Shown here: positions 15,949 through 25,328 of the stretch, one piece after another | Numbering within the stretch: the first letter of the stretch is position 1 | How the letters are laid out: every line of letters begins with the position of its first letter | From: Methylophilales bacterium HTCC2181 | Lineage (GTDB): Bacteria > Pseudomonadota > Gammaproteobacteria > Burkholderiales > Methylophilaceae | Assembly (NCBI GenBank): GCA_000168995.1 | Contig: AAUX01000001.1 | Location: 434,001-498,000, forward strand | DNA: 64,000 bases | Direction: 5' to 3' | Made by a program: the position numbers and the translations under genes | Notes under the pieces: model-generated | Seen by the model: only the letters and a program-made list of their open reading frames with translations | The model's database searches: none | Told to the model about the DNA's origin: nothing

Positions 15949-16966
15949 CTGGAATCACAGCAGCTTTAATTTCAGCAGTGATGCTTGAGTTATCCCTCAC
16001 TAGCTGTTCTATTTCATTAGAAATCTTTGGGTTATCTTTGAGAAATATTCTTGCATTATCTTTACCCTGACCAATTTTTTCTCCTTTATAGCTATACCAG
16101 GATCCAGATTTCTCAACGATATCTAGTAACACGCCTTGGTCTATGATTTCGCCCTCCAGCGATATACCTTCGCCGTAGAGCACATCAAATTCTGCCTTTC
16201 TGAAAGGAGGAGCAACTTTGTTTTTTACGACTTTAACTCGTGTCTCAGCTCCAATCACTTCATCACCTTTTTTAATTGCACCAATACGCCTAATATCCAA
16301 TCTTACCGACGCATAAAACTTCAATGCATTGCCTCCTGTAGTGGTTTCTGGATTACCAAACATAACACCTATCTTCATTCGTAATTGATTAATGAAAATC
16401 ACCATAGTATTGGTTTTTTTAATATTACTTGTGAGCTTTCTTAATGCTTGCGACATAAGCCTAGCTTGAAGACCCATATGTGAATCACCCATATCTCCTT
16501 CAATTTCTGCCCTGGGTGTTAAAGCCGCCACAGAATCTATTACTACGATATCGACCGAACCACTCCGCACAAGCATGTCAGCAATTTCCAGTGCTTGTTC
16601 CCCGGTGTCTGGTTGTGACACTAATAATTCTTCAATGTTTACCCCTAATTTTGCAGCATACTGAATATCAAGTGCATGCTCCGCATCAATGAATGCTGCA
16701 GTCCCACCCGTTTTTTGTAATTGGGCTACGGTAGAAAGCGAAAGCGATGTTTTACCGGATGACTCTGGACCATAAATTTCAATAACCCTTCCTCGTGGCA
16801 AACCCCCAATTCCAAGGGCGATATCTAGTCCGAGAGAGCCTGTCGATACTGCCTGAATACCTTCGATTACTTGACTATCATCCATTCGCATAATAGAGCC
16901 TTTGCCAAATTGCTTATCAATTTGGGACAATGCAGCATCCAGTGCTTTGCGCTTATTTTCATCCAT
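15920..16966 (-). CDS. recA: Recombinase RecA
   Basis: DNA strand-exchange ATPase and LexA coprotease. 348 residues, normal length: Walker [10 protein letters not shown] at 66-74, [55 protein letters not shown], and an acidic C-terminus ([10 protein letters not shown]). The 56-base gap to pncC shows no CTGT-N8-ACAG LexA box and no obvious promoter, so part of its expression may come from read-through of the thiL-pgpA-pncC genes. Confidence 0.98.
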   Translation of the reverse strand: MDENKRKALDAALSQIDKQFGKGSIMRMDDSQVIEGIQAVSTGSLGLDIALGIGGLPRGRVIEIYGPESSGKTSLSLSTVAQLQKTGGTAAFIDAEHALDIQYAAKLGVNIEELLVSQPDTGEQALEIADMLVRSGSVDIVVIDSVAALTPRAEIEGDMGDSHMGLQARLMSQALRKLTSNIKKTNTMVIFINQLRMKIGVMFGNPETTTGGNALKFYASVRLDIRRIGAIKKGDEVIGAETRVKVVKNKVAPPFRKAEFDVLYGEGISLEGEIIDQGVLLDIVEKSGSWYSYKGEKIGQGKDNARIFLKDNPKISNEIEQLVRDNSSITAEIKAAVIPDEDEPSPAE

Positions 16967-17022
16967 GTTTTTTTTGCCTTATGTGTATTTTTTTTGTAGA
17001 GTTAATTATTCCATATTTGCTG

Positions 17023-17511
17023 CTACAACGTAAGCTTTAGTAGGGTATTAAGAGCAAATAAAAGACCTTTTTCTCGGATTTCTTTTCGGGTCCCCTCAAA
17101 ATAAGCCTTATGCTCTAAAAGCAACTTTTTTTTATCACATACCGAAAAAAATACGGTACCTACCGGTTTTATTTTTGTTCCACCTGAAGGCCCAGCAATA
17201 CCGGTTATACTTAGACTTAGCGAACCCTGGCTCCTCCGAACTGCCCCACAAGCCATCTCATTTGCTACTTGTTGACTTACAGCACCATAACGCGCCAAAC
17301 TATCCTCGCTCACTCCCAGTAAGTCTATTTTGGATTGATTCGAATAGGTAATAAATCCTTGTGTAAACCATTGAGAACATCCTGAAACTTGGGTAATCGC
17401 GCTGCATATCATTCCCCCAGTACATGATTCTGCAATAACCAATTGATACCCATTCAAGAGGCATTGGGCACCAAGGTTTTCTACCAGCAATTCAAGATCA
17501 TCAGACTGCAT
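17023..17511 (-). CDS. pncC: Nicotinamide-nucleotide amidase (CinA C-terminal family)
   Basis: Deamidates nicotinamide mononucleotide to nicotinate mononucleotide in NAD salvage. 162 residues, the single CinA C-terminal domain: VIAESCTGGMICSAIT, GFITYSNQSKIDLLGV, GAVSQQVANEMACGAVRRSQ, SLSITGIAGPSGGTKIKPVGTV. Start at ATG 17511 puts MQSDDLELL at the N-terminus and overlaps the pgpA end by 11 bases; the open frame further upstream lies inside pgpA. Usual partner of recA. Confidence 0.93.
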   Translation of the reverse strand: MQSDDLELLVENLGAQCLLNGYQLVIAESCTGGMICSAITQVSGCSQWFTQGFITYSNQSKIDLLGVSEDSLARYGAVSQQVANEMACGAVRRSQGSLSLSITGIAGPSGGTKIKPVGTVFFSVCDKKKLLLEHKAYFEGTRKEIREKGLLFALNTLLKLTL

Positions 17512-17980
17512 GGTTTGCAATGTAAAACAGTTGCATAATAATAAGGCAAGGTACCGCTGCAGCGATATCATCCAGCATAATCCCAAGCCCTCCGGTGAAT
17601 TTTTTCTCTATCCAGCTAATGGGAAAAGGTTTTTTTATATCAAAAAACCGAAACAAGATAAAGGCTATAACAAAAGAAACTGCATCGGGCTCTATAAAAA
17701 TTAATATGAGCATCATGGCAACAATTTCATCAATAACAATGCAAGAGGGATCTTTCAGTTTTAAGCGCCTACTAGTAATGTCTGAGGCATGAATACCTAA
17801 AAAAAATAATGTTACAACAAAGCCTAGCTGTATTTCAATGCTTAAAGGCGAAATCAACCCATATAAAGGAAAGGCAATTAATGACCCAAGTGTACCGGGA
17901 GCCTTCTTTGATAACCCTGATCCAAAACCAAGTGCCAACAGATGCCAAAAGCTCCCAATTAAAAATTTAATATCAACCAA
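17501..17980 (-). CDS. pgpA: Phosphatidylglycerophosphatase A
   Basis: Removes phosphate from phosphatidylglycerophosphate to make phosphatidylglycerol. 159 residues, several membrane helices; GLSKKAPGTLGSLIAFP near the N-terminus, IVIDEIVAMMLILIF and RFFDIKKPFPISWIEK are the family signatures. Overlaps thiL by 8 bases and pncC by 11, a tightly coupled operon. Confidence 0.95.
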   Translation of the reverse strand: MVDIKFLIGSFWHLLALGFGSGLSKKAPGTLGSLIAFPLYGLISPLSIEIQLGFVVTLFFLGIHASDITSRRLKLKDPSCIVIDEIVAMMLILIFIEPDAVSFVIAFILFRFFDIKKPFPISWIEKKFTGGLGIMLDDIAAAVPCLIIMQLFYIANHAV

Positions 17981-18917
17981 AGTGTGTAAATCCTTTTTTT
18001 AATTTTTTTATTAAATCACCATTAACATCATATAATTTTAATGCTTTTGATGTATTTGTCTTACCAATAACAGAAAGTTGTAGATTATTCTGAGCAGCAA
18101 TCTTTTCTATTTTTTTCCGATTACTTTTGGGGGAAGTGAGAGCAAGCTGATAGTCTTCTCCACCATACAATGCAAAATCATAACCATCATTTTCTTTTAT
18201 CCATAAGGGAACAGGGAGATGCTCACAGAAAATATCGGCACCAATATTGGATTTATTTAATATATGTTGAATGTCCGGTACCAGCCCATCTGAAATATCA
18301 ATAGCGCTTGTAAATAAATGATTAATTTTACTCATATCAATAATAATTGGCGTTGGTTTATGCAGAGCAAGCAAGGCTTTTTTTGATATATGGCCTGGAA
18401 GGCTTAATGTTTTAATTTGATGGGCGAATCCAAGAGAGGCCAGGCCTAACTCTCCACTGATCCATATATCCTCTTCCGCGTTAGCCCCATCTCTTCTTAG
18501 GACATACTTTTTCTTTACTTCCCCTATGATAGTTATGGTAACTGAGAGCGAGCCTCTAGAGGTATCGCCCCCAATAAGCTCAACGCCATATTGGTTGGCG
18601 CAATCAAAGAGCCCACTTGAGAATTTTTTTAGCCAGCTATCATTGGCTTCCTCTGTTGAAATAGAAAGGAGGGCAAACTTTGGATTTCCACCCATTGCAA
18701 GAATATCTGAAACATTGACCGCTAAGGTTTTCCACCCTAAATATTTAATATTGGTATCACGAAAGAAGTGAGAGTCTACATTCAGCGTGTCTTGGGAAAG
18801 CACATAATAATTTTGACTATTTTTTTCGAGTAGAGCACCATCATCGCCAATGCCCAAAGGAGCGGTACTAGATTTTTGGTTAAAATATTTATTAATAAGA
18901 CTAAACTCTTTTACCAT
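17973..18917 (-). CDS. thiL: Thiamine-monophosphate kinase
   Basis: Makes thiamine diphosphate from thiamine monophosphate and ATP. 314 residues of the PurM-like fold: GIGDDGALL, YVLSQDTLNVDSHFF, VNVSDILAMGGNPKFALLS, ELIGGDTSRGSLSVTITIIG, DISDGLVPDIQHIL, YGGEDYQLALTS. Overlaps mog by one base (TAATG) and pgpA by eight. Confidence 0.96.
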   Translation of the reverse strand: MVKEFSLINKYFNQKSSTAPLGIGDDGALLEKNSQNYYVLSQDTLNVDSHFFRDTNIKYLGWKTLAVNVSDILAMGGNPKFALLSISTEEANDSWLKKFSSGLFDCANQYGVELIGGDTSRGSLSVTITIIGEVKKKYVLRRDGANAEEDIWISGELGLASLGFAHQIKTLSLPGHISKKALLALHKPTPIIIDMSKINHLFTSAIDISDGLVPDIQHILNKSNIGADIFCEHLPVPLWIKENDGYDFALYGGEDYQLALTSPKSNRKKIEKIAAQNNLQLSVIGKTNTSKALKLYDVNGDLIKKLKKGFTHFG

Positions 18918-19492
18918 TATTTTTTTTTAGGCCTGAACGCAGCAACAATATCTTTATTTGTTTCAATGAATGCTGCCCCGATAAGGTCTAAGCAATAAGG
19001 TACGGCTGCAAAGATACCAGGAACAATAACATTGTTACTCTCATCTTTTAATCCCTCCAAGGTCTGTTTAATTGCTTTTGGCTGACCTGGAAGATTAATG
19101 ACAAGAGTTTTTTTCCTAATAACAGCAACTTGCCTAGATAAAATAGCTGTGGGAACGAAATTAAGGCTAATTTGCCGCATTTGCTCACCAAAGCCAGGAA
19201 GTTCTTTATCAGCAATGCTTAAGGTAGCTTCTGGCGTAATATCTCTTTGGGATGGCCCTGTCCCTCCAGTAGTTAGAACAAGACCACAATTACTTTTATC
19301 GCAAAGATCTATTAACGTAGATTGAATAGTTGCAAGGTCGTCAGGAATAAGATGCTCTTCTGTCTCAAAAGGTGAAATAAGCGAGGAGTTTAGCCATTCC
19401 TTTAATGAGGAAATACCTAGATCCTCATAGACGCCCTGGCTGGCCCTATCACTAATAGAAATTAAACCAATTTTAATGAATTTATTTGTCAT
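18917..19492 (-). CDS. mog: Molybdopterin adenylyltransferase (MogA/MoaB family)
   Basis: Activates molybdopterin with AMP before molybdenum insertion. 191 residues: IGLISISDRASQGVYEDLG at the start, LVLTTGGTGPSQRDITPEA, PGFGEQMRQIS, NLPGQPKAIKQTLEGL. Length and the PYCLDLIGAAFIET ending favour Mog over MoaB. First gene of the minus-strand operon through to lysC; divergent from the PDZ protein gene. Confidence 0.9.
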   Translation of the reverse strand: MTNKFIKIGLISISDRASQGVYEDLGISSLKEWLNSSLISPFETEEHLIPDDLATIQSTLIDLCDKSNCGLVLTTGGTGPSQRDITPEATLSIADKELPGFGEQMRQISLNFVPTAILSRQVAVIRKKTLVINLPGQPKAIKQTLEGLKDESNNVIVPGIFAAVPYCLDLIGAAFIETNKDIVAAFRPKKK

Positions 19493-19546
19493 GCATGTGT
19501 CTGTACAATAGAATTAAATATATTACCATTTCTTAAAGGCCATTTT

Positions 19547-20296
19547 ATGCATAAATATCTAACCATTTCTTTAGGCGCCATACTTTTTATTTTTAGCAAC
19601 GCAATATTGGCTGAAGTAAATTTATTTGAAAAGAATTTTCAGCGGCAAAGCCCCAAAGATTTCCAGTCTTTTGCACCCAAAGTAGACACTAAGATTATGC
19701 GTGGTTGGGAGGAGAAATCCGACAATATTAAAATGTTAGAAGATGGCTATGATTTATTGGGCTTTAGTGGCTTTAGCAGCCCTAATCTTTCTCCTGAAGT
19801 TGCCAGAGAACATGGTCAGAAAGTTAAGGCAGATATGGTTTTGCTTTATGACAGGCAGATTAATGAAAATACACGGGCCTCAGTCATAAAAAAAGCAAGA
19901 GATAGAGTTTTAGCAAAACAAATTAAAGAAACAAAAGGAAATTTGACTGAAATAGAGATTACTGAGGAGGACTTGGCTGATTCTAATTCGCTCTACACGT
20001 TTAAAGCAACATATTGGGTAAAGCTGCCTAAACCAACGTTTGGTACTCATTTTATTAAAATAGGCAAAGGTGAGAATCAGTCAGAAGTGGCTGGAGCTTT
20101 GGTTATTGCGGTTATTAAAGGTTCGCCAGCAGCAAAAGCAGGAATTTTAAAAAACGATAGCATTGTTATGATTGATAAAGTAACCGTAAATACGCCAGAG
20201 GATTTAATTAAGGTTATAAGGAAAAGTAAAGGAAAAACCGTTATGGTTAAGTACGTAAGAAACGGTGAGCAAGCTTCGGTAAAAGTTAGCCTCTAG
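19547..20296 (+). CDS. Exported PDZ-domain protein, unknown
   Basis: 249 residues with a signal peptide (ISLGAILFIFSNAILAEV). The middle (about 60-165) carries the block ADMVLLYDRQINENTRASV seen in exported proteins of unknown role, and residues 180-249 form a PDZ domain (ALVIAVIKGSPAAKAGILKN, DKVTVNTPEDLIKVI). No protease domain is present, so it is likely a periplasmic adaptor. Monocistronic; stop touches the end of the converging darP gene. Confidence 0.75.
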   Translation: MHKYLTISLGAILFIFSNAILAEVNLFEKNFQRQSPKDFQSFAPKVDTKIMRGWEEKSDNIKMLEDGYDLLGFSGFSSPNLSPEVAREHGQKVKADMVLLYDRQINENTRASVIKKARDRVLAKQIKETKGNLTEIEITEEDLADSNSLYTFKATYWVKLPKPTFGTHFIKIGKGENQSEVAGALVIAVIKGSPAAKAGILKNDSIVMIDKVTVNTPEDLIKVIRKSKGKTVMVKYVRNGEQASVKVSL

Positions 20297-20812
20297 CTAG
20301 ACTATTTGTTCTTTTAGGTATCGAAAAATTTGCCGATAAAACTTTGGAGGTTTTGAATCCTTTTTTTCCTTAATAGCATTTTGAATTAACTGCCTTATTA
20401 ACTGCCTGTCAATATGGGGAAATTCATTGATAAGCTTAGTCAGCGCTTCTTTATCCTGTATTAATTTATCTCTCCATGACTCAACGATATGATTTTTGCG
20501 TATCTCAATTTGTGAACCGTTTTTTAATTGGTCCATCTGTTGATATGCTTGAGTGAGATCAATCTCACGAAGTAGCTTTCCTAAATATTGTACTTGCCTG
20601 TTTTTGGCGGCATTTGATTTAAGCGATTTATATTCGGTAATGGCATTAAAAACTGCATCTGGAAGATCGAAGGATTTTATTTGATCAATACTCAAATCGC
20701 CAATGGATTTGCCAAAGGCTTGTATTTTTTTCGAGTCTCTTTTTAACGCAGTTTTACTGATGAATTCTGTTTCATCATCATCCAATTGCGTTTGCAGTAT
20801 ATTTTTAGCCAT
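20297..20812 (-). CDS. darP: Dual-action ribosomal maturation protein DarP (YjgA, DUF615)
   Basis: Late 50S ribosome assembly factor. 171 residues, all alpha and highly charged: ETEFISKTALKRDSKKIQAF at the N-terminus, NRQVQYLGKLLREID, HIVESWRDKLIQDKEALTKL, DRQLIRQLIQNA, FYRQIFRYLKE. Divergent from pmbA, the usual arrangement in many proteobacteria. Confidence 0.93.
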   Translation of the reverse strand: MAKNILQTQLDDDETEFISKTALKRDSKKIQAFGKSIGDLSIDQIKSFDLPDAVFNAITEYKSLKSNAAKNRQVQYLGKLLREIDLTQAYQQMDQLKNGSQIEIRKNHIVESWRDKLIQDKEALTKLINEFPHIDRQLIRQLIQNAIKEKKDSKPPKFYRQIFRYLKEQIV

Positions 20813-20854
20813 AAGTTTCTGTATGATATCAGTTTTTATATTTAAGTAATTATT

Positions 20855-22198
20855 ATGTCAATTAAGATACTCAAGTATTCCAATCAAACTTTGTTAGATA
20901 TTGCTGACTTTACAAACGATATTTCTACTAAAAATGGCGCTACGAGTTCTGAGGTAGAAATTAGCGTGGCATCCGGAAAAAGTATTTCGGTAAGACTTTC
21001 TAAGCTAGAGACTATCGAGCTCCATAATGATAAGGCGCTAACAGTCACTGTATATATGGGCAATAGAAGAGGCATTGCATCAACTTCAGACTTTAACCTA
21101 CCCGCAATTAAAGATTGCGTGTTGGCGGCCTGTCAAATAGCAAAATATACCGCAGAGGATGAAGCATTTGGATTAGCGGAAGCACATTTATATTCCAAAA
21201 CCACTAAAGACCTTGAGCTTCATCATAGCTTTGACGCTACCGAGCAGTTCTTAATAGACACTGCAACCTCCTGCGAGGCATATGCGTTGGATTTTAGCGA
21301 AAAAATTAATAACTCTGAGGGTGCACAGCTAAATTGCTCTGAGTCATTATTTACTTATGCCAATTCTAACGGATTTGTTGGAGGGTTCCCTTCCTCGCGC
21401 TATTCGCTAAGTTGTTCGGTTTTAGGTGGGACAGGAAGCTCCATGCAAAGAGATAGCTCTTATTCCTCTACAAGAGCCTTTGATGATTTAAAAAGTACTC
21501 AAGAGGTAGGGCAGGATGCTGCTTCGAGAACATTGATGAGACTAAATCCTAAAAAAATAGATACAGGTACTTACCCTGTTATATTTGAAGCCCCTGTAGC
21601 AACCTCAATAATCTCTTCTCTTATATCCGCGGTTTCTGGAGGAAATTTGTATAGAGAAAATTCATTTTTAATGAACTCAATCAACACTCAAGTAGCCTCA
21701 TCAGCTATTACGATCGAAGAAAACCCTTTTCTGTTGCGGGGAAATGCAAGTACTTACTTTGATGATGAGGGTGTAATGGTGAACAAAAGAAAGGTGGTTG
21801 ATAAAGGTGTGTTGCTTGGTTACTTCCTTTCGTCTTACTCAGCCAGACGTCTTAATATGCAAACTACAGGCAATGCAGGCGGGTCTCATAATTTAATCAT
21901 TAAAGATTCGGGTTTAAGCTTTGATGAGTTAGTCAAAAAAATGGGGAGAGGATTAATTGTAACTGAGCTCCTTGGCCATGGATTAAATATGGTCACAGGC
22001 GATTACTCTAGAGGTGCGGCAGGATTGTGGGTTGAGAACGGCGAGGTTCAATTTGCGGTAGAGGAAATTACTATTGCTTCAAATATAAAAGACATGCTAA
22101 TGAATATTGAGGCAGTTGCCACAGATACCTACACTAACAGCTCTAAATATACAGGATCGATTTTGGTTAAAGAAATGATGGTTGGGTCAAACAATTAA
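20855..22198 (+). CDS. pmbA: Metalloprotease PmbA (TldE)
   Basis: Partner of TldD in a zinc protease that matures small peptides and clears CcdA. 447 residues: GATSSEVEISVASGKSISVR, VTVYMGNRRGIASTSD, PVIFEAPVATSIISSLISAV, GNAGGSHNLIIKDSG, LGHGLNMVTGDYSRGAAGLWV. As in the TldE branch there is no HExxxH zinc motif. tldD is not in the window. Confidence 0.95.
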   Translation: MSIKILKYSNQTLLDIADFTNDISTKNGATSSEVEISVASGKSISVRLSKLETIELHNDKALTVTVYMGNRRGIASTSDFNLPAIKDCVLAACQIAKYTAEDEAFGLAEAHLYSKTTKDLELHHSFDATEQFLIDTATSCEAYALDFSEKINNSEGAQLNCSESLFTYANSNGFVGGFPSSRYSLSCSVLGGTGSSMQRDSSYSSTRAFDDLKSTQEVGQDAASRTLMRLNPKKIDTGTYPVIFEAPVATSIISSLISAVSGGNLYRENSFLMNSINTQVASSAITIEENPFLLRGNASTYFDDEGVMVNKRKVVDKGVLLGYFLSSYSARRLNMQTTGNAGGSHNLIIKDSGLSFDELVKKMGRGLIVTELLGHGLNMVTGDYSRGAAGLWVENGEVQFAVEEITIASNIKDMLMNIEAVATDTYTNSSKYTGSILVKEMMVGSNN

Positions 22199-22208
22199 CT
22201 AGGGCTAC

Positions 22209-23012
22209 TTACTCGACTATTGGTATATCAAGATGACCAAGAATTAGGTCATCAGTAACATCAGTAACATCAGTTGGTTTCTCATCTTCATCATAGGGTT
22301 CAAAAGCATTTTCAGCGGAACTGTTGTAATCTATCGCGTCTACATCCCCATCATTTATTAGCTTATCTCTGTATTGCAGATAAGCATCTCTTTGGAATGA
22401 GTAGGGATCTAGTGCCGCTTGGTCAAGAATTGCTGAAGCATTTAATAATTCTGCTCGTGCGTCTATGAATTGCAGTATTCTTACTTGGTTCCTAACTCTC
22501 ACATTGTCGATATAAGCAATGGGGTCAAGGAATACCGTATCAATTATAAATCCTGAAGCATCTCTGATAGTTGATGGTCCAAGCAGAGGAACAACTAGAT
22601 AAGCACTGTTACTCCATCCGTAATGAGCTAAGGTTTGCCCAAAATCTTCTTTTCTTCGTTCACCACCAGACATGGAATGCACATCAATTAACCCTAATAA
22701 ACCTACGGTTGAGTTAACCAGAACGCGACCAGTATCATTTGCAGCATGCTCAATCTTCAATTGGAGCACATCATTAATAACGGTAATAATGTCCCTAATA
22801 TTATTAAAAAAGTTGTTAATTCCTTTTTCAACTGGATCTGGCATAACGGCTTTGTAGCCTTTTGCAACTGGTTTCATTACCGCGTCATCCACTGCCACAT
22901 TAAAACCGTATATAGAACGGTTCATGCTTTCAAGTGGGTCAATATTTTGCTGCGTTGCGCATCCAAATAAAGGCAACATCAATGCGACTATGATTAGGTT
23001 TTTAATATTCAT
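22209..23012 (-). CDS. mlaA: Phospholipid-binding lipoprotein MlaA (VacJ)
   Basis: Outer-membrane lipoprotein that removes phospholipid from the outer leaflet and passes it to MlaC. 267 residues. Start at ATG 23012 gives the lipoprotein signal ending in lipobox LFGC; a longer frame to 23051 has a poor N-terminus. Seen: DPLESMNRSIYGFNVAVDD, NFFNNIRDIITVIND, GRVLVNSTVGLLGLIDVHS, EDFGQTLAHYGW, YLVVPLLGPSTIRD. The acidic tail holds a 9-base tandem repeat (DVTDVTDD). No other mla gene is near. Confidence 0.94.
   Translation of the reverse strand: MNIKNLIIVALMLPLFGCATQQNIDPLESMNRSIYGFNVAVDDAVMKPVAKGYKAVMPDPVEKGINNFFNNIRDIITVINDVLQLKIEHAANDTGRVLVNSTVGLLGLIDVHSMSGGERRKEDFGQTLAHYGWSNSAYLVVPLLGPSTIRDASGFIIDTVFLDPIAYIDNVRVRNQVRILQFIDARAELLNASAILDQAALDPYSFQRDAYLQYRDKLINDGDVDAIDYNSSAENAFEPYDEDEKPTDVTDVTDDLILGHLDIPIVE
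22250..22275. repeat. 9-base tandem repeat in mlaA tail
   Basis: catcagtaa repeated almost three times, coding for DVT-DVT-D near the MlaA C-terminus. The unit is a multiple of three, so copy changes keep the frame and only lengthen the acidic tail. Confidence 0.8.
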
Positions 23013-23106
23013 ATATAGTGTAATTATCCATGAATGTTGTATTTTTACCAAACGAATATTGTATACCAGTGTGACATTACGTATGTTTTGTTGTATTTAT
23101 GCCACT

Positions 23107-24531
23107 TTAGGTTGCCTGGTACATACTTAGCGCCTTTTGTCTCTGTATCGCATGATCAATAATGGGGAATGGATAGTCCTCCCCTAATTTAACTTTAAAT
23201 GTATCTGGATCCTTTTCATAAAAGAAGTGTGGGCGATGAATTTCTTTTGCACTTAAAGGGGTGAGCTGTGGCAGATATTTTTTTATGAACAGTCCCTCTG
23301 GATCAAATTTTTCAGACTGTAAAAGAGGATTGAAAATCCTAAACCAGGGCTGGGCATCGCAGCCAGTAGATGCTGCCCACTGCCACCCACCATTATTTGC
23401 AGAAAAATCAAAGTCGATTAGCTTCTCAGCAAAGTATGACTCACCCCAACGCCAATCAATCAATAAATCCTTAACTAAAAAAGATGCCACTATCATTCTT
23501 AGCCGGTTATGCATAAACCCTGTTTTATTTAATTGGTGCATAGCCGCATCGATAATTGGAAAGCCTGTCCGCCCGTTTTTCCAAGCCTCAAAGAAAGTAA
23601 CATTATTTTCAAAACGTAGTTGATTGAATTGTGGCTTAAAGCTTTTTCCATCATTTATGTGAGGGAAGTTTGATAGTATTTGAAAGTAAAAATCTCGCCA
23701 AATTAATTCATTGAGCCAAACCAAGGAGCCTTCAGATTGTTTATTTATAGCAATTAGGGCTTGTTCACGAATAGAAATTGTGCCGAAACGATTGTGAACG
23801 GAAAGATATGACACTCCTTTTTTCCCTGGATAGTCTCTTTTGAGCTTGTATTGATCAATTCTTTTTTCAAAATCAAGCAGTAAGCTTCTTCCCCCTGATG
23901 AACCTGTTGGTATAGCAAGTTTACTTAAATTAGTTTTGGTAAAGCCCAAGCTATCAAGCGAGAGCAGTTTCTCTATTTTGATTTTAGCGAAACTGCGCTT
24001 ATTATTTTCACAGTCATACTGAGTTATACCTTTTTGGTAAAGCTTAGCTAAATGGTTGTTTTTATAAGGGGAAAATACGGTATATGGTTTATCAGCTTGA
24101 GACAAAATCTCTTTCTCTTCAAACAACACCGTATCCTTAAACTGGTAGGCATCGGCACTCGATTGTTGAATATGCTCCATGATCCTCATATCCCTTTTAT
24201 TTGCATAAGATTCATAATCTTTGTTAAAAAATAGAGCTTCACAATCATATTTTTTTAAAAGCAAAGGAATTGCATGAATGGGATCGCCATGTATCACAGT
24301 AATATCGGAACTAAGGCTATTCAGTGACGCTTTCATTTCACTTAATGCTTCCCAAATAAACTCGATTCGCTGGTCTTCTTTTGATTTTAAATCATTCAAA
24401 ATATTTTTATCAAAAATAAATACGCAATAAACATTATCTGATTGGGACAGAGCATGATGCAGCGCATGATTATCATGAAGCCTGAGATCTCTTCGAAACC
24501 ACATTAAACTGTTCTTAAATTGTTTATTCAC
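23107..24531 (-). CDS. phrB: Deoxyribodipyrimidine photolyase
   Basis: Repairs cyclobutane pyrimidine dimers with blue light, using FAD and an antenna cofactor. 474 residues: N-terminal antenna domain (LMWFRRDLRLHDNHAL), C-terminal FAD domain with WLNELIWRDFYFQIL, GRTGFPIIDAAMHQL, MHNRLRMIVASFLVKDLLIDW, GCDAQPWFRIFNP. Overlaps rlmH by eight bases. Presence fits a sunlit-water life style (inference). Confidence 0.95.
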   Translation of the reverse strand: MNKQFKNSLMWFRRDLRLHDNHALHHALSQSDNVYCVFIFDKNILNDLKSKEDQRIEFIWEALSEMKASLNSLSSDITVIHGDPIHAIPLLLKKYDCEALFFNKDYESYANKRDMRIMEHIQQSSADAYQFKDTVLFEEKEILSQADKPYTVFSPYKNNHLAKLYQKGITQYDCENNKRSFAKIKIEKLLSLDSLGFTKTNLSKLAIPTGSSGGRSLLLDFEKRIDQYKLKRDYPGKKGVSYLSVHNRFGTISIREQALIAINKQSEGSLVWLNELIWRDFYFQILSNFPHINDGKSFKPQFNQLRFENNVTFFEAWKNGRTGFPIIDAAMHQLNKTGFMHNRLRMIVASFLVKDLLIDWRWGESYFAEKLIDFDFSANNGGWQWAASTGCDAQPWFRIFNPLLQSEKFDPEGLFIKKYLPQLTPLSAKEIHRPHFFYEKDPDTFKVKLGEDYPFPIIDHAIQRQKALSMYQAT

Positions 24532-24988
24532 GGTGGTAGGGATGATTGTTTAAAATAGATGAAACTCTATAAAGTTGCTCAGCAATAAATATTTTTACTA
24601 ACTGATGAGGAAGGGTCATATTTGAAAGACTCAGAGTAACGTTAGCAAGCTTTAAGATACTTTTATCAAGTCCATCAGCACCTCCAATGACAAAAGTAAT
24701 GCAGGAAAAATTTTGAGACCATTGAGAGATTTTTAATGTAAAGTTTTTCGATGTAAGCATTTCACCCTTTTCGTCCAATGCGACAAGCAACGAAGATCCT
24801 ATTTGAGGTATTATTTTTTCAGCCTCTAATGCCTTTTTCTTAGCTACCGAGTCAAATCTTTTTTCTGATTTTAGCTGAACCCATTCTAGATGAAAAAAAT
24901 GACTACATTTTTTTGTATAACTATCAATTAGCGTATCAACATTTTTTTCGATCTTGTTACCAATGGAAATAATTTTGATTTTAAGCAA
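24524..24988 (-). CDS. rlmH: 23S rRNA pseudouridine-1915 N3-methyltransferase RlmH
   Basis: SPOUT-class methyltransferase acting on assembled 70S ribosomes. 154 residues, normal: KIKIISIGNKIEK, LLVALDEKGEMLTSKNF, ITFVIGGADGLDKSIL, SLSNMTLPHQLVKIFIAEQLYR. Twelve bases after rsfS, the usual partner. Confidence 0.96.
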   Translation of the reverse strand: MLKIKIISIGNKIEKNVDTLIDSYTKKCSHFFHLEWVQLKSEKRFDSVAKKKALEAEKIIPQIGSSLLVALDEKGEMLTSKNFTLKISQWSQNFSCITFVIGGADGLDKSILKLANVTLSLSNMTLPHQLVKIFIAEQLYRVSSILNNHPYHRE

Positions 24989-25000
24989 GATAAATAGAAC

Positions 25001-25327
25001 TTATACTTTAGACCATAATTCTTCTAGATTATAATACGCTCGTGTAGTTGGGGTCATGATATGAACCACTATATCCCCTACATCTACCAACACCCAATCA
25101 CCCTCCGATTCACCTTCCATCCCCACGACCCCAACATTAATCTCTTTCATCTTATCCTGCACATTGTTGGCAAGAGCTTTAGTTTGTCTCGAGGAACTAG
25201 CACTAGCAATGATCATATAATCCGCAATAGAAGTAAGCTTTCGAACATCAAGAGCAATAATATCAAAGGCTTTAATATCCTCTAAAGCATCAATAACATT
25301 TTTTTTTATTGTGGAAACTGACGTCAA
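25001..25327 (-). CDS. rsfS: Ribosomal silencing factor RsfS
   Basis: Binds uL14 and blocks 30S-50S joining in starvation. About 108 residues from a TTG at 25327: STIKKNVIDALEDIKAFDIIALDV, ADYMIIASASSSRQTKALANNV, EGDWVLVDVGDIVVHIMTPTTRAYYNLEELW. An ATG at 25384 is in frame but adds 19 residues foreign to the family and overlaps panD by 56 bases; the TTG begins one base after the panD stop. No clear ribosome site marks either, so the start is uncertain. Confidence 0.88.
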   Translation of the reverse strand: MTSVSTIKKNVIDALEDIKAFDIIALDVRKLTSIADYMIIASASSSRQTKALANNVQDKMKEINVGVVGMEGESEGDWVLVDVGDIVVHIMTPTTRAYYNLEELWSKV

Positions 25328-25328
25328 A

